Assembly: GCF_014212125.1 (NCBI RefSeq)
Contig: NZ_JACJVP010000020.1
Location: forward strand, 80,562-132,443
Direction: 5' to 3'
DNA: 51,882 nt
DNA from: Cohnella nanjingensis
Lineage (GTDB): Bacteria; Bacillota; Bacilli; Paenibacillales; Paenibacillaceae
Of this stretch, positions 50,452 to 51,882 are shown in pieces. Made by a program: the position numbers and the translations under genes. The notes below the pieces were generated by a model that did not search any database, had not been told where the DNA came from, and saw only the letters and a list, made by a program, of their open reading frames with translations. Positions within the stretch are counted from its first letter, which is position 1. Each line of letters begins with the position of its first letter.

Positions 50452-50979
50452 ATGGACGATTTGCGATATCCGATCGGGCGTTTTGCGTATGAGGGGGACG
50501 TCTCCCCGGCACAGCGAGAGAGTTGGATTCGCGATATTGCGACGTTGCCGGAGGCGCTGGCCGAGGCGGTGAACGGCTTGACGACCGCGCAGCTGGACAC
50601 GCCTTACCGGGAAGGCGGCTGGACGGTGCGGCAGGTGGTGCATCACGTCGGAGACAGCCATATGAACAGCCTGATCCGGTTCAAGCTGGCGTTGACCGAA
50701 GAGAATCCGACGATCAAACCCTACGAAGAGCAGCTGTGGGCGGAGCTGACGGACACCCGCAGCCTCTCGATAGAGCCGTCGCTGACGCTAATCTCGGCGC
50801 TGCATCTGAGGTGGGTGACGCTGCTGGAGTCGCTGAGCGAGGCGGATTATGCCCGGACGTTCTATCATCCCGGGAGCGGCGAGACGGTTCGCCTGGACCG
50901 CTGCCTCGGCACGTATTCCTGGCATGGCAAGCATCATACGGCGCACATTACCGCGCTGCGGAAACGGATGGGCTGGTAA
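50452..50979 (+). CDS. bstA: Bacillithiol transferase-like DinB protein
   Basis: A 175-residue DinB/YfiT-like metal-binding helical protein. The first metal histidine is in WTVRQVVHHVGDSHMNS and the other two in WHGKHHTAHI. Similar segments (RFKLALTEENPTIKPYEEQLW, ALHLRWVTLLESL, FYHPGSGETVRLD, RKRMGW) match Bacillus YfiT/BstA, which conjugates bacillithiol to electrophiles such as fosfomycin-type or cerulenin-like compounds. It is 21 bp behind the second ATPase gene and may share its transcript; the export system and a thiol conjugase would suit a detoxification role, though that is inference. Confidence 0.87.
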   Translation: MDDLRYPIGRFAYEGDVSPAQRESWIRDIATLPEALAEAVNGLTTAQLDTPYREGGWTVRQVVHHVGDSHMNSLIRFKLALTEENPTIKPYEEQLWAELTDTRSLSIEPSLTLISALHLRWVTLLESLSEADYARTFYHPGSGETVRLDRCLGTYSWHGKHHTAHITALRKRMGW

Positions 50980-51002
50980 TCCCCCTCCGCCGCGTTCCGA
51001 GC

Positions 51003-51049
51003 AGGGCTGTCCCCATCGTCATGCGACATGACTGGGGGCAGCCCTTTTT
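51003..51049 (+). terminator. Terminator after bstA
   Basis: AGGGCTG-TCCCC pairs with GGGG-GCAGCCCT, followed by five T residues. Confidence 0.85.
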
Positions 51050-51170
51050 CATTTTCGCGCCCGGCGGTTAAAGGAAAATGATATTTTGAACGATCTTCAA
51101 TAAAAACATTCCTGACCGTTCCGGTCACAGGCAATGATGTAAATGCTTCAGACACGTGCATTTTCATAAT

Positions 51171-51573
51171 AAAAAAGTATCGTTACAGTAGCTGGAGAGC
51201 GCCTCAAGCGCACTGTAACGATAGAAAGTATCGTTGCAGCAGCTGGCGAGCGACTCACGCGCACTGTAACGATAGAAAGTATCGTTACAGCGGCTGGAGA
51301 GCGTTTCACGCGCTCTGTAACGATAGAAAGTATCGTTACAGCGGCTGGCGAGCGCCTCACGTGCTCTGTAACGATAGAAAGTATCGTTGCAGCGGCTGGC
51401 GAGCGTCTCACGCGCTCTGTAACGATAGAAAGTATCGTTGCAGCGGCTGGCGAGCGTCTCACGCGCACTGTAACGATAGAAAATATCGTTGCAGCGGCTG
51501 GAGAGCGCCTCACGTGCTCTGTAACGATAGAAAGTATCGTTGCAGCGGCTGGCGAGCGTCTCACGCGCTCTAC
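51171..51573. repeat. 51-bp hairpin minisatellite, eight copies
   Basis: Units begin with CGTTRCAG at 51181, 51232, 51283, 51334, 51385, 51436, 51487 and 51538. Seven units carry a hairpin: left arm CTGTAACGATA, loop GAAAG (GAAAA once), right arm TATCGTTRCAG. The R is A or G and keeps U-A or U-G pairing in RNA. The gap between hairpins is GC-rich (GCTGGCGAGCGYCTCACGCG). As 51 is a multiple of three, frames stay open on both strands, but the encoded 17-residue periods look meaningless. No gene is evident in 50980-51170. Confidence 0.95.
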
Positions 51574-51574
51574 A

Positions 51575-51882
51575 ATAACCGCCTTGAGCGGTTAACGTGG
51601 CCCGCATCGCCATACGCAGCCCCGAGATAACCGCCTTGAGCGGTTAACGTGTTCCGAATCGCCATGCGCAGCCCCGAGATAACCGCCTTGAGCGGTTAAC
51701 GTGGCCCGCATCGCCATACGCAGCCCCGAGATAACCGCCTTGAGCGGTTAACGTGTTCCGCATCGCCATACGCAGCCCCGAGATAACCGCCTTGAGCGGT
51801 TAACGTGTTCCGCATCGCCATGCGCAGCCCCGAGATAACCGTCTTGAGCGGTTAACGTGGCCCGCATCGCCATACGCAGCCC
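51575..51882. repeat. 52-bp hairpin minisatellite, at least six copies
   Basis: Units begin ATAACCGCCTTGAGCGGTTA at 51575, 51627, 51679, 51731, 51783 and 51835; the last is cut by the window edge. Each carries the perfect stem TAACCGC/GCGGTTA around CTTGA and a common spacer ending CGCAGCCCCGAG. Copies differ mainly in GTGGCCCGC versus GTGTTCCG and in one base of CCATRCGC. The array follows the 51-bp array with no gap but a different sequence. Confidence 0.95.

Noticed and set aside
51148..51613. Open frames of 89-149 codons with 17-residue periods in the 51-bp array
   Set aside because: A 51-bp unit keeps any stop-free frame open on both strands; the peptides are unlike any protein and lack initiation signals.
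51171..51882. CRISPR array
   Set aside because: The spacers between palindromes are near-identical, the units are strictly tandem and no cas gene is nearby.
1..51882. tRNA or rRNA genes
   Set aside because: No cloverleaf or conserved rRNA stretch was noticed by eye; a covariance-model search would be decisive.

Overview
The window looks like chromosome of a high-GC, spore-former-type Firmicute of the Paenibacillaceae (Cohnella/Paenibacillus-like). Indications are strong AGGAGG-type ribosome binding sites with frequent GTG/TTG starts, sigma-A promoters with 17-bp spacers, candidate CcpA cre boxes, YesM/YesN-type histidine kinase/AraC-type regulator pairs, sugar ABC importers without their own ATPase, and a bacillithiol-type DinB protein. 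Genus is inferred. No rRNA, tRNA, integrase, transposase or cas gene was seen.

Layout: 0-3.2 kb holds a MarR regulator with an operator in its promoter, an MFS exporter and a DUF6492-type glycosyltransferase, followed by a 37-bp minisatellite. 3.6-12.9 kb is a sugar-acid locus: response regulator and histidine kinase facing a lipoprotein binding protein, two permeases (one with a large extracytoplasmic insert), an SDR and a galactonate-type dehydratase. 13.0-15.1 kb is cidA-cidB with a divergent LysR gene. 15.2-17.7 kb has a CBM9-like protein, a palindromic intergenic stretch with orphan terminators, and a uracil permease. 18.1-26.3 kb is a glucuronate locus: gntR-uxuA-uxuB facing uxaC across a perfect 34-bp palindrome, then an AraC regulator divergent from a GH67 alpha-glucuronidase, and a Nif3-like gene. 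26.5-28.9 kb has a hypothetical protein, a Gfo/Idh/MocA oxidoreductase and a small membrane protein. 29.1-31.6 kb is a Fur-boxed feoA-feoB operon with a 56-residue Cys-rich membrane protein. 31.8-37.1 kb holds an aldo-keto reductase, a two-armed repeat array and an MdxEFG-like importer. 37.2-43.0 kb has a viroplasmin/RNase H-like protein and a tightly coupled binding protein-kinase-regulator operon without permeases. 43.2-44.9 kb has a lone LytTR gene divergent from a LacI gene. 44.9-50.4 kb is a four-gene MacB/FtsX-type ABC system whose second ATPase carries an AbrB-like tail. After bstA the window ends in two abutting hairpin minisatellites of 51- and 52-bp period.

How it works together: AguA, UxaC, UxuB and UxuA form a route from (methyl)glucuronate-capped xylo-oligomers to 2-keto-3-deoxygluconate. 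The galactonate-type dehydratase and SDR probably feed a parallel keto-deoxy-acid route behind their own importer. Three AraC-type regulators each have a candidate operator of direct repeats 21-22 bp apart just upstream of a -10 box in front of the adjacent operon. The most unusual items are the ATPase/AbrB-like fusion, the membrane-anchored binding protein wired to a kinase, the extended permease and the set of unrelated intergenic minisatellites.
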